Shown in pieces: positions 46,446 to 56,566 of a DNA stretch of 64,000 nt. The stretch is taken from NCBI GenBank assembly GCA_917880885.1, contig OU862921.1, forward strand, positions 53,990,508 through 54,054,507. Direction: 5' to 3'. Positions within the stretch are counted from its first letter, which is position 1. Each line of letters starts with the position of its first letter. A program made the position numbers and the translations under genes. The DNA is from Limnephilus marmoratus. Lineage: Eukaryota > Arthropoda > Insecta > Trichoptera > Limnephilidae. The notes beneath the pieces were generated by a model. It was given only the letters and a program-made list of their open reading frames with translations. It was not told where the DNA came from and made no database searches.

Positions 46446-46721
46446 TTTTTTTTTTTTATTTTTTTTTTTTTATTTGAAATATACATACATATAACAGATT
46501 TACATAAGGAAAATACATGGTTCTTATAAATAATTACAAATAAAATAGTTTCTTGTTAATGAATCTACCCAATTTAAAAGAGAAAAAATTTCTCGTGTTT
46601 AAATTGGGGAGTCGTGTCATTACAGAAAAAAAGTACATAAAATTATGATCAAGACTTGATCAATTTTTACTAATTAGTGCATTGTAATCAAAAAATATAC
46701 GTAGAAATTCTTTCTTTGAAA

Positions 46722-49718
46722 TTAAAACTTATAATTAGTGTTTGGTTGATCAAGCAGTTGTTTAATTAGTGATTTAAAGACTTTATAATTTTCTTCGGAT
46801 TTGATTTTATATGGGAGGGCGTTAAAAAATTTTATACCTTTATAAGTATAATGTTGTTGAAAAGCACTCGTATTAAATTTAGGGATTTCTAGATTACCAC
46901 GTGATCTTGAACGGTTACTTATTTTTGTGATTGTTGTTGTAGAATTAAAATGATCTTTGTGTGTTTGTAACAGAGTGTTCTTTTTGAAAATTTTATTTAA
47001 ACTGAGTACCCTAAAAGAATTAAATAGTTGTATTGTTGGAAATAAAGATGGTTTACGTGTGATAACTTTTAGAATCAACCTCTGTACCCTTTCTACAGGT
47101 TGGAGGTTAGTTTTGAAAGTTCCCCCCCACCCGATTATACCATATTCTAGAATAGATTGGGCAAGAGAGAAATAAACAGTTTTAATCATACTAGATGATA
47201 GAATGTTTCTCAATCTAATGAATATGTAAATAAGTTTTCTTACTCTGGTTACCGTATTTTCGACTTGTTCGTTCCATTTTAAGTGTTTGTCTACAATGAC
47301 ACCCAGATACTTAATACTATTTTTGCATGTTATTTGTAGGCAATTGTCATCGTTGCATTCCTTTTTATTTTCACACTGTGATGAATGGATTTTAATAGTT
47401 ATATTGTTCTCGACATTTTTTTCTTTCAAAGAGAATGGAATAAAATAAGTTTTCTCTGTATTTAGTGAGAGACAATTTAGGTCAAACCATGTTTTGAGTA
47501 TGTTTATATTTGTATTTGCTTTACTCATCGTTTCCTCCCATGATTTCCCTTTAGTGATAACTACTGTGTCGTCTGCATAAGATATGATATCTCCAACTAT
47601 GGGAAGAGTGAACATTTGATTAACATATATAATAAAAAGGATTGGACCGATGACAGTTCCTTGCGGTATACCAAATGATGAGGTTTTGGGTTCACTTAGG
47701 GTATCATTTATTTTGACGTATTGAAATCTCTCTTTTAGATAACTTTGGAACCATGACAGTACTGTTCCGTCCAATCCAATTTGCATGAGTTTCTCATTGA
47801 GTTTGGAGTGTGATATGCTATCAAATGCCTTGCGTAGGTCGATGAATATACCAAGACACTTTTCTCCATTATCTAAATTTTGTATTATTGTTGAAGTTAA
47901 TTTAGCAATTGCATCTTGAGTGCTGAGATTGTCCCTAAACCCAAATTGGTTTGGGCTCATTATCTTTTTTTTTTTTATGTAATTGTTGAGTTGTTTTTTA
48001 ACAATTTTTTCGTAGATTTTTGCAATGTTTGATGTGAGTGCTATGGGACGATAGTTGGAAATATTTTTTTCATCTCCAGATTTGAAAACAGGGGTGACAA
48101 TAGTCTTCTTATAGTTGTTCGGGAATATACCCTTCTTTAGACTTACATTTATTATATGAGCAATCGGTTTACTGATTATCTCATGAACGGCTTTTAATGT
48201 TTTTACGGTTATATTGTCATAGCCAGGGCTTGCTGATCCCCGTAGACTTATTACAGCGTTTTCGACTTCTTTATCAGTTACTGAAGCAAATGTGTGGAAG
48301 CCTTCTTCAATAGTTGAGTTGTGCTCAGGTTGTTGTGTTTGTTTGTTGTCTAGGATAATATTACGCGCAAGATTAGGGCCGACATTAGTAAAATATTCAT
48401 TATAAATGTTACCGCACAGTTTTGCATTTTTTTCGGTGTCAGTGTTGATTCCGTGATGAGTAATTTCTTTTGGTAATTTTTTTTTTGTGCTTTTATTGGT
48501 TATTGTATTGATGATTTTCCAAAACTCTTTGCTGTCTTGACCAGCATTTTTTATTTTATTACGAAAATATTTTTCTTTTGTCAGTCTTATTAAAAGCGCA
48601 AGTTTGTTACGGTATTTCTTGTAGAAGGTGTTTATTTTTTCATCATTAGGGAATTTTTTTGACTGGTGGTAGTATTTTTCTTTATTTCTGATTGAAATCA
48701 CTAGTCCATGGGTTATCCATGGCTTTATTAATCTGTGCTTAGATTTTGGTTTGGTAACAATTATTTGTGTGGATAGGTTTATGTGGTTTTGGAAAACTGT
48801 TTCGAAATTCTCAGCACAGGTATTTGGATTTTCCGATTCAAATATTGATGCCCAGGTTTCCGTTTTAAGATTTGTTCTTAAAATTTCCATATTTAGATGT
48901 TTTTTTTCATATTTTTTTTTGTCAGTTGTATTAGAGTTGTTACTTCTTTTATCAATGTTGGTAATAAATATACAGGTGTAGTGATCGGTTGTGCTGGTTT
49001 TCCATAATATTGACATGTTTTTTTCATTGTTATTTGAGTTGCACCATATGTGATCGATGCAGGTAGGAATTTGTCCGCTGACATTCCGTGTTGGATTATT
49101 TATAAATGATTTATAGTTTAGCGATGTCATTACATTTATATAATCATCCTTCGTTTTACTCCTTACCTCTCCCAAAATGTTCAGATTAATATCGCCCGTG
49201 ACAATGTTACAAGTACCTTTTAGTTGTAGTAATAACTCTTCCAGTTCTATAATGAAACTGTTAGGATTCGATCCGTGTGTGCGGTAGATAGCTATGATGT
49301 TGTATATAACTTCATTCACTTTAAGGTTCAGTTTTAGACAGTTTGCTAGCTTCATGTTGATTTCAGTGATTGTGACGTTATTGTGTTTATTTAATATGAA
49401 AACAGCAATACCACAGTTCTTATTAATATGCGTTGTGGACGAATAATATGTGTAGTCAGGGATGTCGTACAGTGCGGCAGCATTTTTTGTATTTAAGTGT
49501 GTTTCTGTTAAAACAATGAGGTCCGGTAAATTTTCAAGGAGATTTAATGTTAATACAAATCCTTCGAAATTTTTTTGCAAACTTCTGATGTTTTGGTGCA
49601 GAACAGTGAATGCATTTGGAACTTTTTTTAATAGATCGTTACATTGTTTTGAGTCTTCGCAAGTGTATTGTGAAACATCTGTTAATTTATCAATTTCCTC
49701 AGTTAGAAAATCATCCAT
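46722..49718 (-). CDS. LINE D ORF2: endonuclease and reverse transcriptase, intact
   Basis: 998 residues without interruption. EN: LHQNIRSLQKNF (about residues 40-51), LTETHLN, IYRTHGS, GDINLNIL, SCIDH-like TCIDHIW and TTDHYTC. RT: SNYRPIALTSNIAKIYEK, NQFGFRDNLSTQDAI, FIDLRKAFDSISH, GIPQGTVIGPILFIIYVNQ, YADDTVV at about residues 714-720 and KYLGVIVDKHLKW, then a typical C-terminal domain (GIKFFNALPYKIK). All catalytic motifs are present. The ATG is in the same frame as ORF1, two codons after its TAA, so ORF2 may be made by reinitiation or readthrough. It is the only seemingly functional long gene in the window. Confidence 0.93.
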   Translation of the reverse strand: MDDFLTEEIDKLTDVSQYTCEDSKQCNDLLKKVPNAFTVLHQNIRSLQKNFEGFVLTLNLLENLPDLIVLTETHLNTKNAAALYDIPDYTYYSSTTHINKNCGIAVFILNKHNNVTITEINMKLANCLKLNLKVNEVIYNIIAIYRTHGSNPNSFIIELEELLLQLKGTCNIVTGDINLNILGEVRSKTKDDYINVMTSLNYKSFINNPTRNVSGQIPTCIDHIWCNSNNNEKNMSILWKTSTTDHYTCIFITNIDKRSNNSNTTDKKKYEKKHLNMEILRTNLKTETWASIFESENPNTCAENFETVFQNHINLSTQIIVTKPKSKHRLIKPWITHGLVISIRNKEKYYHQSKKFPNDEKINTFYKKYRNKLALLIRLTKEKYFRNKIKNAGQDSKEFWKIINTITNKSTKKKLPKEITHHGINTDTEKNAKLCGNIYNEYFTNVGPNLARNIILDNKQTQQPEHNSTIEEGFHTFASVTDKEVENAVISLRGSASPGYDNITVKTLKAVHEIISKPIAHIINVSLKKGIFPNNYKKTIVTPVFKSGDEKNISNYRPIALTSNIAKIYEKIVKKQLNNYIKKKKIMSPNQFGFRDNLSTQDAIAKLTSTIIQNLDNGEKCLGIFIDLRKAFDSISHSKLNEKLMQIGLDGTVLSWFQSYLKERFQYVKINDTLSEPKTSSFGIPQGTVIGPILFIIYVNQMFTLPIVGDIISYADDTVVITKGKSWEETMSKANTNINILKTWFDLNCLSLNTEKTYFIPFSLKEKNVENNITIKIHSSQCENKKECNDDNCLQITCKNSIKYLGVIVDKHLKWNEQVENTVTRVRKLIYIFIRLRNILSSSMIKTVYFSLAQSILEYGIIGWGGTFKTNLQPVERVQRLILKVITRKPSLFPTIQLFNSFRVLSLNKIFKKNTLLQTHKDHFNSTTTITKISNRSRSRGNLEIPKFNTSAFQQHYTYKGIKFFNALPYKIKSEENYKVFKSLIKQLLDQPNTNYKF

Positions 49719-49721
49719 TAC

Positions 49722-50735
49722 TTATTCATAATCGATCCTTTGCTGTGCTATGATAGACATTCTTTTCCGGTAAGTACATATTTCACTATTTGCACTATGT
49801 TGAGTATTGTTTTTTGTTCCGAATAATTTGTTGTTATTGTCACAGTTGTAGCATTTGACACTATCTTTGCTTTTATCGCATTCGCTAAATTTGTGATTTT
49901 TTGAGCAATGTATGCATCTGGGCTTGTTCATTTTATTTAAACATTTAAGGGATGTGTGTCCGAAACCAACGCAATGATAGCACTGCATCAAAGGGTCGCA
50001 ATCCTCTATGTGCGCCCGGACAAAGCCTATATTGATTCTTTGTTTATGTAGTAGCATTTTCCGGATTGGGCCTGTTGTTTCGATTATTATATTACGGAGT
50101 TGATCACTTTTTCTATTTTTCAATATTTTCGTTACTTTAATGGATTCATTTGTTATATCGTTAAGTTCACTGTTTTGTAGAATAAGATCGTTTAGGAAAT
50201 TATCTTCGTTATACTCCCCACCGACACCTTTAATAATCATGCATGGTCTCTTCTTTTTTAATTCCGTTGCTGATATTCCATTTTTATTTTTATTTATTTC
50301 TGCCTTCAATTTTTCAGCATCTTCTTTATTTGAGCAGGTCATAATTATTTTATTATTTGTTGTTTTTTTTATTCCGCTTATTCCAATTCCTAGGTTAGGC
50401 GCTTTTATTGTTTTTGTGATAATACTCTTTATGTCTTCAGATGTTTCTTTGCCTTCAGCGGTGATTAAGACAGCAAATTTGGGTTCTTCGATTGGAATCG
50501 TCCTTTCTTTTAGAACCATTGCATAGGATTTTTGTTCATTGTTCTTTTCGAGCTTGATGATTACTTTTTTTTGAAGTTCAATAATTTGTTCTTGGAAATT
50601 GTTTTTTTCCCGTTTCCATGCTTCTTCTAGTAGTTGAATCGTTTGTTCAAGGTTATTTCTAATTTTTGTGTCTTTTACGGTCGATATGTTTTTTAGTTCA
50701 CTTTTAATGTTTTCTATTAATGTTAGTACATCCAT
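49722..50735 (-). CDS. LINE D ORF1: Gag-like RNA-binding protein with zinc knuckles
   Basis: 337 residues. The N-terminal 75 residues are rich in charged heptads (coiled-coil-like). A middle part (about residues 80-230) has the alternating pattern of the RNA-recognition-like domain of insect LINE ORF1 proteins. The C-terminus has CYHCVGFGHTSLKC (C-X2-C-X4-H-X4-C) and CIHCSKNHKFSEC (C-X2-C-X3-H-X4-C), then a looser third cluster starting CYNC. It would coat the element RNA. The stop TAA is followed by GTA and the ORF2 ATG. No damage is visible. Confidence 0.88.
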   Translation of the reverse strand: MDVLTLIENIKSELKNISTVKDTKIRNNLEQTIQLLEEAWKREKNNFQEQIIELQKKVIIKLEKNNEQKSYAMVLKERTIPIEEPKFAVLITAEGKETSEDIKSIITKTIKAPNLGIGISGIKKTTNNKIIMTCSNKEDAEKLKAEINKNKNGISATELKKKRPCMIIKGVGGEYNEDNFLNDLILQNSELNDITNESIKVTKILKNRKSDQLRNIIIETTGPIRKMLLHKQRINIGFVRAHIEDCDPLMQCYHCVGFGHTSLKCLNKMNKPRCIHCSKNHKFSECDKSKDSVKCYNCDNNNKLFGTKNNTQHSANSEICTYRKRMSIIAQQRIDYE

Positions 50736-50802
50736 TTTTTATTAAACTTGAGTTGCCGTGCGGACGCACGTCACTCTGGGTCGAACTATAATCGAGTACT
50801 GA

Positions 50803-53155
50803 ATGTTCTTATTTTTTTCCGTATTTTTAGTTTGTCACACGCGCAAATAATTGTATACATAAACGTACATAACTTGCTTTTTTACTTTATATATACTATT
50901 TCAGGTATGTATTATTATTTAAATTCAATATAAATGATCGTATTAGTTGCTAATTGGCATTAAATTTGTATTATGATTAGGAACTCTAATATGCTATTTT
51001 ATCAAGAGTAGTTACTGCTACTATAAATATAAATAAATAAAAAAATCCACTAATTTTGTATAGGTACGTATTGAATGAATGAGAATATAATATTATTCAG
51101 TACCTACCCAACGCTGCGCATCAATTCTTTGGAAATATTTGATTTAATCTGATTAATTGAAATCATCTAGGCTAGTATTAGGTGCACACGTTTTAAAATA
51201 TTAGAGATAAAAACTCAGATAGAATCATCTGAGTTTATATCATTAAAGATGTAAACTCAGATCAGTGCTTTGTTAATTTAATGTGAATAAATGGTTGAAG
51301 GGAATGGGTAGGTACTTATAGCAATTTAAATCGACCTTGATTATCATTACACTAAATTTATTTGGGGTTTTCTGAAACAAAACCACCAATGTAGCAGCAT
51401 GGAGCCCAACTAGTTGTTAGGAAACCCAATTGAATTTATTTTAATGTGGGCGTTAGTTAACCAATATCACGCATAAGGGATTATTACGCAATAACGGGCT
51501 TTATGAGCTGTGAACAATATTACCACTTGGTGGCGTTATTGCTAAACAGCGAAGGCATCCCCATTAGCTCCCTACTCAGAGGATTAAGGAATACATATAA
51601 ACATTGGTTTGTGTCATTAACGATTCTTTATGTGGTGACATTAGGAGCATGGAAATTTACCCTTATGATGATAGAGGTGGTCGTATAACTGGTTATTATA
51701 TAGTTCTGGTAAATTCTGACTAGCGAGAGGATATGTATGTTGTATGTAATCTGCTGAGAAAAGCGTGCAATTTACAGGAAATGAACACTATAAAGAGAAT
51801 ATTTTATTAGTCCCATCGCATTTTCTAATCGACCAGCGGCATTCGAGTGCAGCGGGCAGCAAGTAACAGGCATGCTTTCAATGTAATATTATAAACACAT
51901 TTATTTCCAGGTACAGCTACTATACCTCATTTTTCCCTTTTCTATATTACAAGAGGTTAATTAGCTCCATTACATTTTAACTATCCGGTAGGTAGTCACG
52001 ACATAATTTATTATGTGAATAAAAACATAATGCTTGTTGTAGGTATTTATCACGGAGAAAATATTCATTTATGATACAGTGTGTCGAACTGGGACAATCA
52101 TAATATTTATTTTATTTATTGCTTCTTCACAATTTAACTACGTTTTAAGCATGTAGTTATTAACCCCACTAGGGTTCGCCTGTAATCGGGTTATGTGGAT
52201 ATGAAATCGTAGTTAATGCATAACGTAGATTCAAATGAAAAGCATATTTTTTTAAACTCATCATTATTTAACAATCGCGACTGTGAAAGCATCATTCAGA
52301 AAATTCTTTGAAAACAAAAAAACTATTCGTGTCTCCAGTTTTAAATTAACAACCACTTAGTAAATACGTGCCTAAGCATGGAAAAATATTAGCTGCATCC
52401 TGTAATTTAATTAGTTGTATTTCAAACAAATAATATGATTCGTTTATTTTTTTCAGTTCTATTTATTTGGCATATTTGACCTTAAAGCCAATGGCAGAAA
52501 GTTCTTAACCATAATTATTATTATTCCTGCTTTCTACTTTTGAATATATGTGGATTGAAGGAATATAATCTATCTTTAAACACAATATAGTCAAGCTTTA
52601 ACTTAACTTTAGATGGGAATGCCCTTCATCCCGATGTATCGGCATGAGGCTTAACGCCCCTTGAGTGCGGCGCGGCGTGCCGATGTATAGAGTGGGCCAT
52701 TGTAACGTCTATGAAACTTGGTCACTGCATGAGAAATAATTTTCCCAGACATCTTTTTTTCACCTTTCCCTACTCATTAGACAGTAAAAATATTGGGAAT
52801 AACTTTTGATTATATTTATCTTGTTTTTGTCTGACATAACAGACAACAGTATCTTAAAAATAATAAACCCCCTTTCGTCCTATATTTTTCCAAGGAACAT
52901 GGACACAATAAACGGCCCTACAGAAGGTTTGGCTTTCGGCTACCGGCTACCAGCTGCCGCGACCGGCTGGGGGTTGTAACCCTGTAACTGTAACCCGCAA
53001 ATTTCATACATCATACGCAGGCTAATGGTAATGCTATGGACGTGCTATGGCTTAAGCTACAGCTAGAAGCTTGGGTTAATTCTCCCCATGAACGGGGCTT
53101 ATAGCGCTTACCTACTAACTGCTTGCGTCACGTCGCGCGTCGCCTCACCTCGTCA
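50803..53155. other. No recognisable gene
   Basis: AT-rich sequence. AAACTCAGAT/ATCTGAGTTT form a small hairpin near 51,209-51,234, and the same AACTCAGAT word occurs again near 51,254. At 52,930-52,990 CGGCTACCGGCTACC-like short duplications are seen. Nothing else is supported. Confidence 0.45.
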
Positions 53156-53185
53156 CCGCGCCGCGCCGCGCCGCGCCGCGCCGCA
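53156..53185. repeat. (CCGCG)n simple repeat
   Basis: About five to six tandem CCGCG units in an otherwise AT-rich neighbourhood. Confidence 0.9.
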
Positions 53186-53517
53186 CCGTAGCACAGTGTA
53201 ATATTTTGGAAATCTTGTGGAACTTTATTAAATTCATCCGTACATATGATAAAGATTACCGTAGATATAATTAGTAGAACATGCCTTTCGCATGACACAA
53301 TTAAGATTATCTAAGAAATCGACAGTAACTGTTAACAGATCATGAAGTCGCGCTATCATCATCCTTTTGTTAACAGTCACTGCCGATATCCTAAATCATG
53401 TGGCAGTCCATTCCAGGCTTTAGATCCTGTTACTCCGAAATCATGGTCATCGAACTTAGTATCTGGGGTGCGCTTGGTTCCTTCAACCTTCCGAAAGCTG
53501 ACCACGCTGCTGACCTG

Positions 53518-53637
53518 AGGAAGGGGGGGAGGGGGGTGGAGGAGGGGGGGGGGGAGAGGGGGGGGGGGAGGGGGAGGGGGGAGGGAGAGCGGTGAAAGGG
53601 GGGGAGGGGGGAGGTGGAGGAGGCGGAGTGGGAACCC
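53518..53637 (+). repeat. G-rich purine tract
   Basis: About 120 bases almost wholly G and A on the plus strand with many runs of 4 or more G, so strong quadruplex potential. A 65-codon frame entering it is not supported. Confidence 0.9.
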
Positions 53638-53885
53638 CCCTTACACCATGCGAGCGAAGCAAAGCTAGTTTATTAATAAAAATAAACTGTTTTATTATTT
53701 TTATTTTGGGATGTTCTCCATAAAATAGTTGTACACCAGAGACGAAGCACCATTACGGAGAAGATTACAAATGAGGTACATCTAAGTATAAAAAGGTCGT
53801 GGGGACAGTCAAACTGTTTTCTGACATTCATCAAATAAAGCTAGATGCTGAACTCAAGTGACATTGTAAAAGTCTTAAGAGATGT

Positions 53886-53936
53886 GTAAAAGCAAAGGCA
53901 GCAATCTCCAAAGGACATTGCTGCCTTTGCTTTTAC
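53886..53936. repeat. Perfect 20-bp stem, 11-base loop hairpin
   Basis: GTAAAAGCAAAGGCAGCAAT at 53,886-53,905 is exactly complementary to 53,917-53,936, with loop CTCCAAAGGAC. It could be a small-RNA hairpin, a foldback relic or a local inverted duplication. Confidence 0.9.
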
Positions 53937-54179
53937 GCACCTCAATAGCCACTATAGCCAGTGCAGAATCGTTAGGCAGTTTAATCGCTCTGTTGATTGG
54001 AGTGTTCTGAAAGGTCCTTGTTATCGGACCATTTTTTTTTCTTCTTTTTTTACGGTTATTATTGTCAAATAAATGGAAAGACCCCAATACGTACAAAATA
54101 TATGTTTGAGTAACTTTAGCAAAATAAAAGTGGTGTACCTACTTTCAATGGAAAAATAAATTTCCACTAGATTCCCAAC

Positions 54180-54300
54180 AAGGGGAGGGGGGGGGGGGTT
54201 TCGGACTTTGATCAATTTCTAGACATTTTGTTTCAGTAACTTGATTTTGTACACGGAACGCCCGAGCGGGACCCAAACGCGATGCCCACTCAACCACAAC
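54180..54300 (-). repeat. G-rich run and fragment of the third SINE type
   Basis: GGGGAGGGGGGGGGGGG at about 54,181-54,197. Then at 54,255-54,296 CGGGACCCAAACGCGATGCC, the same text as 44,448-44,485 apart from a few changes. Only the head is recognisable. Confidence 0.45.
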
Positions 54301-55986
54301 AATGTTTATTAATTATTGGAACTTAGTAGATGTACATATAATACTGTACTTTTCTAAATAAAACACTTTTTGCTAAGTGAAATAATAATTTCAAAGTATG
54401 TATACACTTACCACGATAACATTGTTTGTAAGTACATCAACACTATTTAAGATTCTTGGAAATTCCAAAAAAACTCTATTATACCAGTAATATTGTCATA
54501 TGTAATAAAAATTTTGCCAGTGTTCGAAATTTCCCTAGATTTTGACAAAAAAATATTTTTCTCCCCTAGATGTAGGGAAATTTTCCTAGATATACCATCA
54601 CTGCCCCGCAGGCAAGTGGTGAAACTCTACGCTCCTGGTTTTGTAGCGTATACCCCAATTTAAAAAGACTTAGGTAAGGGGAAGGAAATTTTCCGACGAC
54701 AATGAGGTAAAGGAGGCAATTTTGGCTCATTTTGAGGCAAAAGATAAAAAATATTTTTACGATGGTTTACAAAAATTAATTCATTGATCTAATAAATGTA
54801 TTCAGTTTAAGGTTGATTATATTGAAAAGGAAAAATAGATTTATTGTTTCATTTTATTTAAAACTCTTTCATTCCACGAACTTTTGGACCTCCCCGTATA
54901 TTTTGAAAATGTCGTCAAAATGTTTTATTAATGGCTCTAAATATAGAATACCGACAAGCATGAAGCATTGCAATAATCTATATAAGCGAATATTCTTTAA
55001 TGGACAAATATTTCATTGATTCCATCGTGATGTTATTATTACTCTTTTTCTTGATGCGGAATAAGATTTCTCATATTTTAATTGATTTTTATAAACTGAA
55101 TTTATGTATTTATTTTATTTCAAATAATAAATTGCATTATACAGAGCCTTGTAAATATTATAAGTGGGTACGTGGCATGAACTGTATATCAATAATATTA
55201 TATTCAGTAGGTAGGTAACTACCTATATTGTCAACGCATTTTAAGATCATAAATTTTTTCTTGGCGTCACGATTAAAACATTTTGATTGATTGACTCTTC
55301 CACTCGAGGAGATTGACTCCTCTCCAGTGACTCACTGAACTTAGCTACAGCAAAGTAGACATAATAGTATCTATCAGTTCCTCAACTAGTTCATGATGTT
55401 TGTTATTCAACATCTTACATCGCGTGGAAAAAGATGGGAACGATTTTATTAATATTTTTAAATAAATATACGTTTTTGATACGATCCAAAGCTGAGCCGG
55501 ACCAGGTGTCCATAGTCCATACTGTCTGAGTGTTCATGTCGCTAACTTAATATTCGGTGTGGATAGGTAGGTAATGTATTCAGATCAAGGATTCAATCCG
55601 GAGCTGATTTGTAAACTGAAGATGTGGAATGATATGTAGTGATGCCCAGAGTACCTCAGATAGATACATATATACCTACTAGTATGTCCAAGGTTCATGG
55701 ACTAACCATCTAATAATTACTGAAAATTATTATTCTGTGAAACCGTTTAAGCAATTTCGTAAAGACGAAAATATCTGACTTAAAAAAAATTAAGATGTTA
55801 CCAAACTTTTAATTATTATCCGTGCAATTGCACAGATATAAATTATGACACATACCTACACATAGAAAGTAAAGGTAAAAGTATGTAAAAGTTGTACCTG
55901 CGGTGTTTTATTTTATCAATTTTAAATTTACAACATGCAGGCAAATATCCAAAAACATTCCCGGAATTACATTTTTTTTAAATTTT
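54301..55986. other. No recognisable feature
   Basis: AT-rich, no supported gene. Frames at 54,813-55,218 are short and unrecognised. Confidence 0.5.
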
Positions 55987-56174
55987 AAATAAAACAATAC
56001 CTTTGTGAACACCACTTTTATTTTTTATACTTTATGCCGACCGGGTTTCGAGTTAGTATCTACTAATGTTAGTAGAGTATTATACTGCCCTGATGAAGCT
56101 ACGGTTGTAGCGAAATCCAGTCGGCATAAAGTATAAAAAATAAAAGTGGTGTTTACAAAGTTGTTGTTTTATTT
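55987..56174 (+). mobile_element. Foldback unit with hammerhead-like motif (Penelope-like end)
   Basis: A perfect inverted repeat of 33 bp (56,009-56,041 with 56,120-56,152), extending imperfectly to about 52 bp, encloses a hammerhead-like motif. The right arm continues TAAAAGTGGTGTTTACAAAG, like the segments following the other hammerhead-like motifs here. Penelope-like elements often have partly inverted pseudo-LTRs, so this may be a relic of one. Confidence 0.6.
56086..56126 (+). ncRNA. Hammerhead-ribozyme-like motif
   Basis: TGCC (56,086-56,089) pairs with GGCA (56,123-56,126) as stem I. CTGATGA (56,090-56,096), an extra A, stem GCTAC/GTAGC with GGTT loop and GAAA (56,112-56,115) follow, and TCCAGTC ends in GTC just before GGCA, the expected cleavage position. 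It is the best-formed of the four copies. The extra A between CTGATGA and stem II is a departure from the canonical core. Confidence 0.6.
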
Positions 56175-56223
56175 TAAATTAATAATGTCACATTACAAAG
56201 TATCCGCTTCATATGAACAAATA

Positions 56224-56566
56224 CATTTTTTTTTATTAATGTTAGCTCCACACGGGAGGCCTTGAAGAAAATAATTTCTCTTAAGACATGTGTCATCTTA
56301 GGGGATGCTGTGTAGAAGGTCTTTTTAATAAAAGGGAGGAGAGGAAGTTCTGGGAAGAAAAAAGATATGAGGGGTGGGTAGGAATATGGGGGTAGGTGTC
56401 CAGGAGTGACAGACGTATGAATCTATCCCTTCATTTACGGTGCAAGGCGATAGGTTGAGAATCCGGCTGGAGAAGTCCATTTCGATCCGACCCGCTACAC
56501 AATGGGTGGACAGACGCATCTGCCGCCACGATCTGAGACGAGGTTAGCAGGAGAGATAACATTATG
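56224..56566 (-). mobile_element. SINE-like element, family 2, copy 2
   Basis: On the minus strand it shares GTCACTCCTG, CCAGAACTTCCTCTCCT, CTACACAGCATCCCC and a GGCCTCCCGTGTGGAG end with 45,721-46,080, then TTAATAAAAAAAAA as tail. The head is not clearly preserved. It abuts the inner-MITE copy at 56,567. Confidence 0.55.

Larger units (their letters stand above)
46446..50802 (-). mobile_element. LINE D: structurally intact two-ORF jockey-like LINE
   Basis: On the minus strand: 5' UTR of about 65 bases, ORF1 (50,735-49,722), ORF2 (49,718-46,722), a 3' UTR and an A-rich tail (plus-strand T runs 46,446-46,474). Neither ORF has an internal stop. A TCAGT initiator-like word sits at 50,798-50,802, with GACGTG about 30 bases downstream, like the internal promoters of jockey-type LINEs, so the 5' end may be complete. 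A target duplication could not be established; AAACG at 46,441-46,445 and 50,861-50,865 is only a weak alternative. Confidence 0.9.

Noticed and set aside
53398..53595. 65-codon frame entering the G-rich tract
   Set aside because: Coding would be Gly/Glu/Arg low complexity produced by the purine tract; no support.
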